The notes beneath the pieces were generated by a model that saw nothing but the letters and a program-made list of their open reading frames with translations, had not been told where the DNA came from and made no database searches. A program made the translations under genes and the position numbers. Positions 1 to 6,000 of a stretch of DNA of 11,550 nucleotides are shown one piece after another. The stretch's first letter is position 1. Each line of letters starts with the position of its first letter. The stretch is from positions 1,069 to 12,618 of the forward strand of contig DCAK01000120.1 in the NCBI GenBank assembly GCA_002311925.1. Reading direction: 5' to 3'. Source of the stretch: Planctomycetes bacterium UBA1135 (GTDB lineage Bacteria; Planctomycetota; UBA1135).

Positions 1-291
1 GGGTTGCGGGATGACCTGGAAGTTCTTCAACCGTCTCCGGCCACCCCGGAAATTCTCCAGGGAATCGGCGCCGGGTTGAGCGACGGCCTTGCCCGTGAGG
101 TGCGCAGCCTCGACCAGGCTCTTCGGTGGTGGAAAGTCGCCGCCTCGGTTCTCGTTCTGGCCGGGGGTTTCGCCCTGCTTTCCGGGAACAGGCTTCCGGT
201 CGGTTCCGCTTCCGCGAGCGCTCCCCTGGAAATCGACAAGGCCTTCGAGGAGTTGCTGGATCGGCCCGCCTCCTCCGAACGCCGACCATGA
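1..291 (+). CDS. Small single-pass membrane protein, 3' part only (possibly anti-sigma-factor-like)
   Basis: This frame is open from the first base, so the gene starts upstream and only about 96 C-terminal codons are visible. A TTG at position 4 could serve as a start but has no supporting ribosome site, so a partial gene is more likely. The visible part has a hydrophilic N-terminal half, then a hydrophobic segment that follows a double Trp (WWKVAASVLVLAGG, bases about 127-168), then a short tail rich in Ser, Ala and Glu. The gene ends at TGA 289-291, which overlaps the ATG of the next gene. A small one-pass membrane protein coupled to a Spy/CpxP-like protein resembles the ECF sigma / membrane anti-sigma / periplasmic sensor arrangement seen in many Gram-negative bacteria. 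That role is inferred from context: the region where an anti-sigma domain would lie is outside the window, and no conserved domain is recognisable. Confidence 0.5.
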   Translation, partial: GLRDDLEVLQPSPATPEILQGIGAGLSDGLAREVRSLDQALRWWKVAASVLVLAGGFALLSGNRLPVGSASASAPLEIDKAFEELLDRPASSERRP

Positions 292-680
292 TGCACCCCG
301 GTCTAAGGCAGGTTCTTCCCGTTGCGCTCCTCACCCTTGCGGGTGGGTTTGCTCTGGGGTTTTTCTTCGGGCGCGGGATGGTTGCGCCCGCCCTCACCAC
401 CCTGCCTGAAGACTTGCGGTCCTGGGAGTTGGCCATGACCCGTGAACTGAAGCTCAGTTCCGACCAAACCCGCGATTTGCGGGTGGTCCTGCACCGATAC
501 GAAAAGGAGCGGCGCCGACTTCTGGATGCCGGCCGCAGTCTTTTGGAGCCTGAGCTCTCCGCCCTGGATTCTCGATTCGAATCCTTGATTCGGATGCGGG
601 TCCTTGATGCCGGCCAGCGCGAGCAGGCTTCAACTCTGGAAGACCCCGGGTCGGTGGTTCGAGAATCCCCTTCCCGCTAA
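288..680 (+). CDS. Small membrane-anchored helical protein, Spy/CpxP-like (periplasmic heavy-metal-sensor type)
   Basis: The protein has 130 residues. The start is ATG 288, overlapping the previous stop in an ATGA arrangement; a second ATG at 291 is equally possible. An upstream in-frame ATG at 126 would overlap the previous gene by more than 160 bases and is rejected. Residues about 8-28 form a hydrophobic segment (VALLTLAGGFALGFFFG), either an uncleaved anchor or a signal peptide. The rest is hydrophilic and strongly helical. It contains a motif around LKLSSDQTRDL that resembles the LTxxQ-type repeats of the Spy/CpxP/ZraP group, followed by a charged helix rich in Arg and Glu. Proteins of this group act in the periplasm as stress sensors or chaperones. 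Overlap with the preceding membrane protein gene implies joint translation and a shared role. Family assignment rests on size, topology and one motif, so it is tentative; the reading frame itself is well supported. Confidence 0.6.
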   Translation: MMHPGLRQVLPVALLTLAGGFALGFFFGRGMVAPALTTLPEDLRSWELAMTRELKLSSDQTRDLRVVLHRYEKERRRLLDAGRSLLEPELSALDSRFESLIRMRVLDAGQREQASTLEDPGSVVRESPSR

Positions 681-701
681 CCTTGGCGGCGGAGAACCGC
701 G

Positions 702-2537
702 ATGCGAAGTCTAGGAATCAGTCTCGAACCTGACGGTTTCACCTACGCCCTGGTGGAGGGGACCGCCAAAAAGCACACCCTCAAGCTGGTGGGCGGGGGG
801 AGCTTTGCTCCCCTGGACCCGGAACCCACCCGCGCTTTGGGCCGGGCCCTTTCCGCCGGCCTCAAGAAGGTGGGCAAGGTCGACCGATCGGCTTTGACGC
901 TGCCCTCGGGGGGAACGGTTCTTCGAGAAATCAGCCTGCCTTTCAGCGACCGCGATAAGGTCGAGCAGGTCCTCAAATTTGAAATCGAGTCGGACCTCTA
1001 CCACGTGGATGTAGAGGACGTGGTTTGCGATTTCATCGAGCTTGTGGACGAACGCGCCACCACCAATCTCCTGGTCAGTGCGGTTCCCAAGGAACATGTC
1101 GGGTCCGCTCTCGAGGTGGCCGACCAGGGCGGAGTGGACCCGTCGATGGTTGACCTCGACCTGGGGTCGTTGTTTACCGCCCTGCGGAGCCTTCCCAGGG
1201 GAGGGGAAGAGGGAATGGAGGCCTACCTCCACATCGGGGCCTTGCGGACATTGCTCCTGGTGACGGATGCCGATGGCTTGCGGGCAGCCCGGAGCATCCG
1301 CCTGGGGTGGAAGGAGCTCGCCCGAGGTCTCGAGCCGGAGAATGCAGGCCCACCCGCGGCGGAAGACCTCGATGATTCCGAGGAATTGGAAAATGCGGCC
1401 GAGGGGGAAGAAGCGACCGAGCGGGAAGAATCGCACGATGGCGAAGAAGCGCACGAAGAGGACGAGGAGAAACCTTCCGGCCCCCTGTTCGGGGCCGATC
1501 CCTCTCTCGTGGCCGGCCCGGGCTTGGACGAGACCCTTGAGCGGGTGTCCTCGGAGAACCGCAATGCTTTTCTCACCCGCATGACCAACGAGGTCCGGCG
1601 AGGGATGGCGGTCGTCGCCGGGTTGGAGGTGAATGCCCTCTACCTGCTTGGGGCGCGGATTCCCGGAATGGAGGAGGCCTTCTCCGTGCGAATGGGTCTG
1701 GATGCCGCCCCTCTCGATCTCGGAATCGCCGATGAATCCGGCGGGATTCCCGACCCCCTTGCCTACGGGGCGGCGCTTCGGGGCCTGGGGTGCGATGGGT
1801 CGCCCATGGATTTCCGTCGCGAAGAATTCCGCTTCACCCAGGGTTTGGAAAGAATTCAAAGTCCGCTCACCTACGCCCTGGTGGGGCTGCTCGCATTCTG
1901 CCTCGCCGACATGGCCATCCATGTGCGCCAAGCACGGGTGCTGGCCCGCGACCTGTGGTCCCTGGAAAACCCTCGGAGTCTCCTGAGCCGGGCCGCGGCC
2001 AAGGTCGAACGGTTGAACGAGGCCCTCCCTCCCGACCCCCCTTCCGAGTGGGTCATCTCCTCCAGTTACGTGGGAACCGAAATCCAGCCGGAATCGAGAA
2101 TCGGGAATTTGAGGAGTCGGGTGGGCCGCGCCGCCGACGCCCTCGACAAGCTGGTTGGCGAGGGAGGCATTCCGATGCCTCAATCCTGTCTCGAGGCTTG
2201 GCGCCTTTTTTCCACCGTCATGGAGCAGGAAATGTCCGGGTACCCGGGACGGTGGATGTTGGAAAGCCTGGACCTCACTTCCATGGATGCGAAGACGACG
2301 GGCCGGAACCCCATCCCCGCCCACGTCAAGGTGGTCTTCGGGATTTCAGTTCATGGGGCCGACCTGGCTCCCACCGCCCAATTGGAGGCGATTCAATCCG
2401 CCTTTAAAGTCCAGCCATGGGTGGTGGGCGAGGTTTCGCTCCAGGCTCCCATCGGCCCGGCTGATGTCGAAAACGCCCGTTACGCGATGATCGAGGTCCT
2501 GGTTTCGACTGAAAAAGGAAGGGAGGCTGGTCTGTGA
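702..2537 (+). CDS. GspL/PilM-like inner-membrane platform protein (PilM-type actin fold plus PilN-like anchor)
   Basis: The protein has 611 residues. ATG 702 follows a GGAG at 691-694 with 7 bases of spacing. Residues 1-210 read as the PilM/GspL actin-like half: an N-terminal strand with GISLEPDGFTYALVEG, then SALTLPSGGTVLREISLPF, a KVEQVLKFEIE helix typical of PilM (which has WEAEQ there), and LLVSAVPKEHV. Residues about 211-257 are a very acidic linker, with 21 Asp or Glu in residues 221-257. The second actin-like part resumes at about 261 and ends near 365. A DFRREEF motif precedes one transmembrane helix at about 389-407, and a periplasmic region of about 200 residues follows, as in GspL or a PilM-PilN fusion. 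In type II secretion and type IV pilus systems this protein links the cytoplasmic ATPase to the periplasmic part of the machine. The next gene overlaps by 4 bases and encodes a probable GspM/PilO-like partner. Whether the machine is a secretion system or a pilus cannot be told here. Confidence 0.8.
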   Translation: MRSLGISLEPDGFTYALVEGTAKKHTLKLVGGGSFAPLDPEPTRALGRALSAGLKKVGKVDRSALTLPSGGTVLREISLPFSDRDKVEQVLKFEIESDLYHVDVEDVVCDFIELVDERATTNLLVSAVPKEHVGSALEVADQGGVDPSMVDLDLGSLFTALRSLPRGGEEGMEAYLHIGALRTLLLVTDADGLRAARSIRLGWKELARGLEPENAGPPAAEDLDDSEELENAAEGEEATEREESHDGEEAHEEDEEKPSGPLFGADPSLVAGPGLDETLERVSSENRNAFLTRMTNEVRRGMAVVAGLEVNALYLLGARIPGMEEAFSVRMGLDAAPLDLGIADESGGIPDPLAYGAALRGLGCDGSPMDFRREEFRFTQGLERIQSPLTYALVGLLAFCLADMAIHVRQARVLARDLWSLENPRSLLSRAAAKVERLNEALPPDPPSEWVISSSYVGTEIQPESRIGNLRSRVGRAADALDKLVGEGGIPMPQSCLEAWRLFSTVMEQEMSGYPGRWMLESLDLTSMDAKTTGRNPIPAHVKVVFGISVHGADLAPTAQLEAIQSAFKVQPWVVGEVSLQAPIGPADVENARYAMIEVLVSTEKGREAGL

Positions 2538-3079
2538 GCCCTCGCAGCGAGCTGGTGATTCTGGGCCTTCTCGCCCTGGGGGCTCTTTGTGCCCGCTTTT
2601 GGGCCGTTTCCAACCTTGAAGGCCACAGGGCGGCGAAGAGAACTCACGAGAAGCATTACCAGTTCATTCTGGAAACGGTGGACGACCTTTCCCTGCGTCG
2701 CGAAAGCTTGTCCTTGGCCGACGACCAGCAGGGTTTCTCGAGCCACTTCTCGGCCATCGGTGTGGAAAAGGCCAACACCGGCCAGGTGACAACCCAGCCG
2801 AACAGGAGAAACGCGAAGCGGAATTTTCAGGACACGGTCCTGACCATCAAGTTCGAGGAGGTGGACCCGAGGTTCTCCCGCGAACAACTCTGGGTCTTTC
2901 TCTACAACGGGGAGAATCCAAAGTTGATTCCCCGCATGAGGTCGACCCGCTTCCACATTTCCCCCGCCTACGGGGAAAGCGTCCGGCGTGAAGTCCCCAA
3001 GGGCGTCGACAGGTCCGACCTGTGGCGCGTCCGAGAGATGGCCTTCACCCAGCGAAACCCTCTCGAACTCAACGGCTGA
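2534..3079 (+). CDS. Small bitopic membrane protein, probable GspM/PilO-like partner
   Basis: The protein has 181 residues. It starts at GTG 2534, which overlaps the previous stop (GTGA), so translation is probably coupled to the GspL-like gene. A short N-terminus is followed by one transmembrane helix at about residues 8-26 (LVILGLLALGALCARFWAV), then a helical stretch (about 28-70), then a predicted alpha/beta part with LTIKFEEVDPRF. This is the topology of GspM and PilO: short cytoplasmic end, one membrane helix, periplasmic coiled region and a small ferredoxin-like domain. The sequence carries no diagnostic motif that I recognise, so the assignment leans on position after GspL and on topology. 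It ends 9 bases before the stop of the convergent epimerase gene, with no clear hairpin terminator in the gap. Confidence 0.65.
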   Translation: MSPRSELVILGLLALGALCARFWAVSNLEGHRAAKRTHEKHYQFILETVDDLSLRRESLSLADDQQGFSSHFSAIGVEKANTGQVTTQPNRRNAKRNFQDTVLTIKFEEVDPRFSREQLWVFLYNGENPKLIPRMRSTRFHISPAYGESVRREVPKGVDRSDLWRVREMAFTQRNPLELNG

Positions 3080-3088
3080 ACCCGGGGG

Positions 3089-4114
3089 TCAGAGGAACCT
3101 GCGTGCCAAGGCCAGGATTCCTTCCCGCCAGGGGCTGCGGTGGTCCTTGCCGGGTTCGGGAAGGTTGGCCCGATTTTCCAGATACCAATCCCAGGTGGCC
3201 ATCAAGGTTTCTCCATTGGACGCCCTGGGTCGCCAACCCAGTTTCTTGAGTTTGGAAATATCGACCTCGCTGGGCTGGTCGGCTGTGGCCCACACCCATC
3301 GGTAGAGGGGGGAAACCCCGAGCGCGCCTGCAAGAGCGAGGACGGCCTTGATGGGCAGGGCGGGAACGGGAAGAACGCGGCTGCCGGTCCCGGCGTGGTC
3401 GAACAAGAGGCCTAGGTCTTCGGCGACGGTTCCATAGCGGTCGGCGCCGACATTGAAGTTGCCGTTGGCCATGTCGGGGGGAAGGGAAAGGACATGGTCC
3501 ACGGCCGACACCAGGTCCTCGACGGCCAGCAGCTGGTACCGATTGCGCCCGCTTCCGATGACGGGAATTTTTCGGCCCTCCGCCACCCATTCGAGAAGAA
3601 TCTGGAAGACCCCCAACCTTCCCGAGCCCAGAAAGGTCTTGGGGCGCAGAATGCAGACGGATTGGCCTGAGTCGCGGGCCTTGGCGCAAAGAGTTTCCGC
3701 CCCGACCTTGCTGCGACCATAGGGGCCGACCCCGCGCAGCGGAGAATCTTCCGGTGCGGGCCCGTGGGCGGTGTCTTCGTAGACCGCCGTGCTGGAAATG
3801 TGAACGACTCTCTTCACTCCCAATTTGGCGCAGCTCTCGAGGACCGAACGGGTTCCGTCGAGGTTGACACTGAGGATTTCCGCCTTGGGCATGAGGGGAA
3901 GGCCGGCGGCGGCGTGAATCACGGCCTCGCATCCTTCCATTGCGGTTTCGAGGACCGGCGCGTCTCGGACATCCCCTCGGTGGTAACGAACGGAAGTCGG
4001 TACTCCGGCCGCTGAGGGGTCGGCGGTGTCGAGGAAAACGATTTCCTTGCCTTCCAGCCCGCGGGCCAGGTGGTATCCGAGAAAACCCGCCCCTCCGGTG
4101 ACCAGAATGCGCAT
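3089..4114 (-). CDS. NAD-dependent epimerase/dehydratase (extended SDR family)
   Basis: The protein has 341 residues, a usual length for extended SDRs. The dinucleotide-binding motif is GGAGFLG at residues 7-13. Asp29 at the end of the second strand suggests NAD rather than NADP. HISST at 105-109 supplies the active-site Ser/Thr, and the catalytic Tyr132 and Lys136 lie in PYGRSK. Further family marks are ILRPKTFLG, the AVEDLVSAV helix, NFNVGAD, and a C-terminal KLGWRPR region. Such enzymes epimerise, dehydrate or oxidise nucleotide sugars, or oxidise and isomerise 3-hydroxysteroid-like substrates; the sequence does not decide which. The ATG at 4114 directly abuts the TAG of the UbiA-like gene (4115-4117) with no Shine-Dalgarno of its own, so translation is probably coupled. 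That linkage makes a lipid-linked sugar or isoprenoid substrate plausible, perhaps by analogy with the epimerisation of decaprenyl-phosphoryl ribose, but mycobacterial DprE2 is a different SDR type. Confidence 0.87.
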   Translation of the reverse strand: MRILVTGGAGFLGYHLARGLEGKEIVFLDTADPSAAGVPTSVRYHRGDVRDAPVLETAMEGCEAVIHAAAGLPLMPKAEILSVNLDGTRSVLESCAKLGVKRVVHISSTAVYEDTAHGPAPEDSPLRGVGPYGRSKVGAETLCAKARDSGQSVCILRPKTFLGSGRLGVFQILLEWVAEGRKIPVIGSGRNRYQLLAVEDLVSAVDHVLSLPPDMANGNFNVGADRYGTVAEDLGLLFDHAGTGSRVLPVPALPIKAVLALAGALGVSPLYRWVWATADQPSEVDISKLKKLGWRPRASNGETLMATWDWYLENRANLPEPGKDHRSPWREGILALARRFL

Positions 4115-4996
4115 CTAGGGCATGTAAACGACCCAGGCCACCACCCCCGCGAATCCCGCAAGGCTCAGCAAGGTGGGGAGGTCGGTCATGAGAGCCCGGT
4201 TGGGTCGGTTTCCCAGGAGGCCGTTGTAGACCAGGTGGAGATAGCGGAGAATTCCGTAGAGGACGAAGGGGAGGGTCCAGACCATGCCGGGCATGCCGGC
4301 CCTTGAATCCACGATTTCCAATTGAAGAAGAGCGCCGGGCAGAAGGGTGTAGAGGGCGTAGGTGACCACCGTGGCGGATGCGGCGATGCCGACCATGAGG
4401 TCCAATCCTGGCCCGGCGTACTGGGTGAGAAGGGGCCGGGCCGTGGCCCCGTCCTCGCCGAGAGTGAGGACCTCGTTCTTGCGCTTGCAGAGGGCGAAGA
4501 AGAGGGCAAGTTCAGCGCCGCAAGCGACCAGCCAGGGGGACAGGGGGGCCTCGATGGCCCAGACTCCGGCGAGAATCCTGAGAAGGAAGCCTCCGGCGAT
4601 GCAGAAGACGTCCAGGAGGACGACATGCTTGAGCCAGCAGGAATAGAGGAAATGGAGGACGAGGTAGGCGGCGATGGCGGGGAAGACGGGGCCCTTGGCG
4701 AGGACCAAGGACCCCGCCGCCAGAAGAAGGCAGCCGATTCCGGCGGCTTGCGGCGAGAGTTTCCCCGAGGCGATGGGGCGGTTCTTCTTGACGGGGTGTT
4801 GGCGGTCGCGTTCGCGGTCCTGGAGGTCGTTCCAAAGGTAGACCGAAGAGGAAGCCGCGCAGAACAGGAGGAAGGCGAGTCCGGCGTCCCGGAGAGTCCC
4901 CATGTCGGCGGCCCGGCCGCTGAAGACCAGCCCGGTGAAAACAACCGTGTTCTTCACCCACTGCCGGGGGCGGAGACTTTTTAGGAGAGGGCCCAC
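4115..4996 (-). CDS. UbiA-family prenyltransferase, decaprenyl-phosphate phosphoribosyltransferase (DPPR synthase)-like
   Basis: The protein has 293 residues from the GTG at 4996 and about nine hydrophobic helices, as expected for UbiA proteins. The N-terminus reads LRPRQWVKN, typical of the DPPR synthase branch. The Asp-rich motif is NDLQDRERD (Asn56, Asp57, Asp60, Asp64), followed by HPVKKNRPIASG. The second conserved region is LLDVFCIAGGFLLRILAG (Asp129, Arg140), then ALCKRKNE (171-175), where quinone-pathway UbiA enzymes differ. The C-terminal half has LPFVLYGILRYLHLVYNG and a TDLPTLL motif, also usual for this branch. The family moves phosphoribose from PRPP to a polyprenyl phosphate; in mycobacteria this leads to arabinan donors. 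The frame stays open back to GTG 5077, but that start would overlap the upstream gene by 52 bases; GTG 4996 gives the family's usual short N-terminus although its Shine-Dalgarno is poor (AAGGA about 17 bases upstream). Substrate is inferred from motif pattern only. Confidence 0.87.
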   Translation of the reverse strand: MGPLLKSLRPRQWVKNTVVFTGLVFSGRAADMGTLRDAGLAFLLFCAASSSVYLWNDLQDRERDRQHPVKKNRPIASGKLSPQAAGIGCLLLAAGSLVLAKGPVFPAIAAYLVLHFLYSCWLKHVVLLDVFCIAGGFLLRILAGVWAIEAPLSPWLVACGAELALFFALCKRKNEVLTLGEDGATARPLLTQYAGPGLDLMVGIAASATVVTYALYTLLPGALLQLEIVDSRAGMPGMVWTLPFVLYGILRYLHLVYNGLLGNRPNRALMTDLPTLLSLAGFAGVVAWVVYMP

Positions 4997-5025
4997 GGCG
5001 GAAGGATAACTCGTCCTTGGGGGCC

Positions 5026-5844
5026 TCAGCGCGGGCCGGGAGCCACCGGCCACCAGGCCCTGACGGCGCACTCCCACCTTTCCCGCGGACTCAGGCGGGG
5101 TGGATCGCGGAAGGGGTCGCGCCGGGGGTTTGAGATTTTCGTCAGCAGCTTCCGGCTTCGGAGGGCGGCCGCTCTCAGGCCGCGGGAGAGTCGGGCCCCC
5201 ACCTTGTTCGTGATGGGGAGCCCCTGGGTGATGAGGTCGGAAGCCCAGGCGGCTTGTCCGTTCAGGAATTCGCGAATGGGGGGAGTGGGGATTCCGTCCA
5301 GGAATTCTTCAACCGTGGCGCCGACCTTGTCCAGCTCTTCGACCGGGAAGGGGAACTTCTTCGCGGCCACATGTCGCGGGAGGTCGGTCACCATCCGGGT
5401 CAGAACGAAGCCCAGGCCCAGCCTTTCCGCGGGTGCGAGAGCCTCATCCTCGGTTCTCTGGGCAAGGGCAAGCCCGCACCTGGCGATTGCCGAAACTCGG
5501 GGGTGCATCCAGGAGAGCAGCTCGCCTCTGGATGCAGGCCGGTCGGGAAGGGGGCCCGCCGGGTGCTCAAGAAGCGCCCGGAGGTCGGCGTGCGGGATTT
5601 CTCCGGCGGCGGCTGAACTCCAAAGAGCCAACAGAAGGGGGCCGTCGGGGCGGCCACGGAGCATGGCCTCGAAGGAAGCCGCGAATTCGGAACCCCCCTC
5701 CTTGGCCGGACCGAATGCCACCGCCAAAATCGGGTCGAGGGCGCGCAGAAGGCCCCGCGGCATCAGGACGGGGCCCGGATAGAGGTCGCCGGCAGCTTCG
5801 CGTGCGAGCCGGGTTGCGAAGCGGGATGAGTGGCCGAAATCCAT
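5026..5844 (-). CDS. Diverged squalene/phytoene-synthase-fold protein, probably altered or lost catalysis
   Basis: The protein has 272 residues. ATG 5844 is preceded by GGAAGAGA with 5 bases of spacing. The order of segments matches trans-isoprenyl-diphosphate synthases of the squalene/phytoene group (HpnC/HpnD/CrtB): GPLLLALWSSAAAGEIP at 68-84 fits the 'HPVLxALxxxxxxxxIP' segment; ASRGELLSWMHPRVSAI at 104-120 fits the 'ELxxYCxxxAxxVG' segment; and LGLGFVLTRMVTDLPRHVA at 142-160 with FPFPVEEL at 164-171 fits 'LGxALQLTNILRDVxED...YLPxEDL'. The first Asp-rich motif (DDxxD) expected near residues 38-55 is absent (ILAVAFGPAKEGGSEF), and in the second only Asp154 remains while the later Asp is His158. 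The last 60 residues are basic, with several Arg and Lys pairs. It heads a three-gene operon with UbiA-like and epimerase genes. Fold assignment is by eye and moderately sure. Function is open: altered enzyme, scaffold, or a pseudoenzyme. Confidence 0.68.
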   Translation of the reverse strand: MDFGHSSRFATRLAREAAGDLYPGPVLMPRGLLRALDPILAVAFGPAKEGGSEFAASFEAMLRGRPDGPLLLALWSSAAAGEIPHADLRALLEHPAGPLPDRPASRGELLSWMHPRVSAIARCGLALAQRTEDEALAPAERLGLGFVLTRMVTDLPRHVAAKKFPFPVEELDKVGATVEEFLDGIPTPPIREFLNGQAAWASDLITQGLPITNKVGARLSRGLRAAALRSRKLLTKISNPRRDPFRDPPRLSPRERWECAVRAWWPVAPGPR

Positions 5845-5849
5845 GAAAT

Positions 5850-5857
5850 TCTCTTCC
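5850..5857 (-). promoter_or_regulatory. Ribosome binding site that sets the start of the terpene-synthase-like gene
   Basis: Read on the minus strand the site is GGAAGAGA, 5 bases before ATG 5844. It matters because the reading frame stays open for about 2 kb further upstream, through the divergent control region and antisense to korA. The site, the first in-frame ATG after the divergent gap, and the change to protein-like sequence agree on this start. Confidence 0.6.
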
Positions 5858-5930
5858 AGGGGTGGAAGCGGAAGCGTGGCCTTCCCAACATAGGCACGGC
5901 CCGCTCCGCCCGGCACCTCTTCCACGGAAA

Positions 5931-5949
5931 CCCTCCTGGTTTTGGAGGG
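5931..5949. promoter_or_regulatory. Small inverted repeat in the divergent control region
   Basis: CCCTCC (5931-5936) and GGAGGG (5944-5949) form a perfect 6-base inverted repeat around a 7-base spacer. It lies in the 156-base gap between the divergent genes starting at 5844 (minus) and 6001 (plus). It could be an operator or a leader hairpin for either transcript. There is no run of T after it, so it is not a standard terminator. Its role is unknown. Confidence 0.3.
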
Positions 5950-5956
5950 GATTGGA

Positions 5957-5986
5957 TAGAATGACGGGTTGTTCCCGGTCCCGGAA
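5957..5986 (+). promoter_or_regulatory. Possible korA promoter -10 element with an overlapping-to-adjacent palindrome
   Basis: TAGAAT at 5957-5962 resembles a -10 hexamer and lies 38 bases before the korA ATG. No good -35 match is seen about 17 bases upstream (TCCTGG). Ten bases after the hexamer is an imperfect palindrome, TTCCCGG-T-CCCGGAA (5972-5986), in which 6 of 7 base pairs are complementary. That position, at the expected transcript start, would suit an operator. Both calls rest on short matches and are weak. Confidence 0.25.
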
Positions 5987-6000
5987 ACGGCAAAAAAAGC

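Noticed and set aside
711..2324. A 537-codon open frame on the minus strand across the GspL-like gene.
   Set aside because: The plus-strand frame has the PilM/GspL motifs, a membrane helix, a ribosome site and a coupled downstream gene. The antisense frame has none of these.
3060..3110. Possible bidirectional terminator between the convergent stops at 3079 and 3089.
   Set aside because: The 9-base gap and its flanks show no stem of useful length followed by a T-run on either strand.
4322..4984. A 220-codon plus-strand frame opposite the UbiA-like gene, rich in Glu, Gly and Asp.
   Set aside because: It is the complement of hydrophobic membrane helices coded by GC-rich codons. The minus-strand protein has clear UbiA motifs.
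4994..5077. Longer UbiA-like protein starting at GTG 5077.
   Set aside because: The extra 27 residues are Arg, Gly and Pro rich, overlap the upstream gene by 52 bases, and precede an N-terminus (LRPRQWVKN) that is normally only a few residues from the start. It remains possible.
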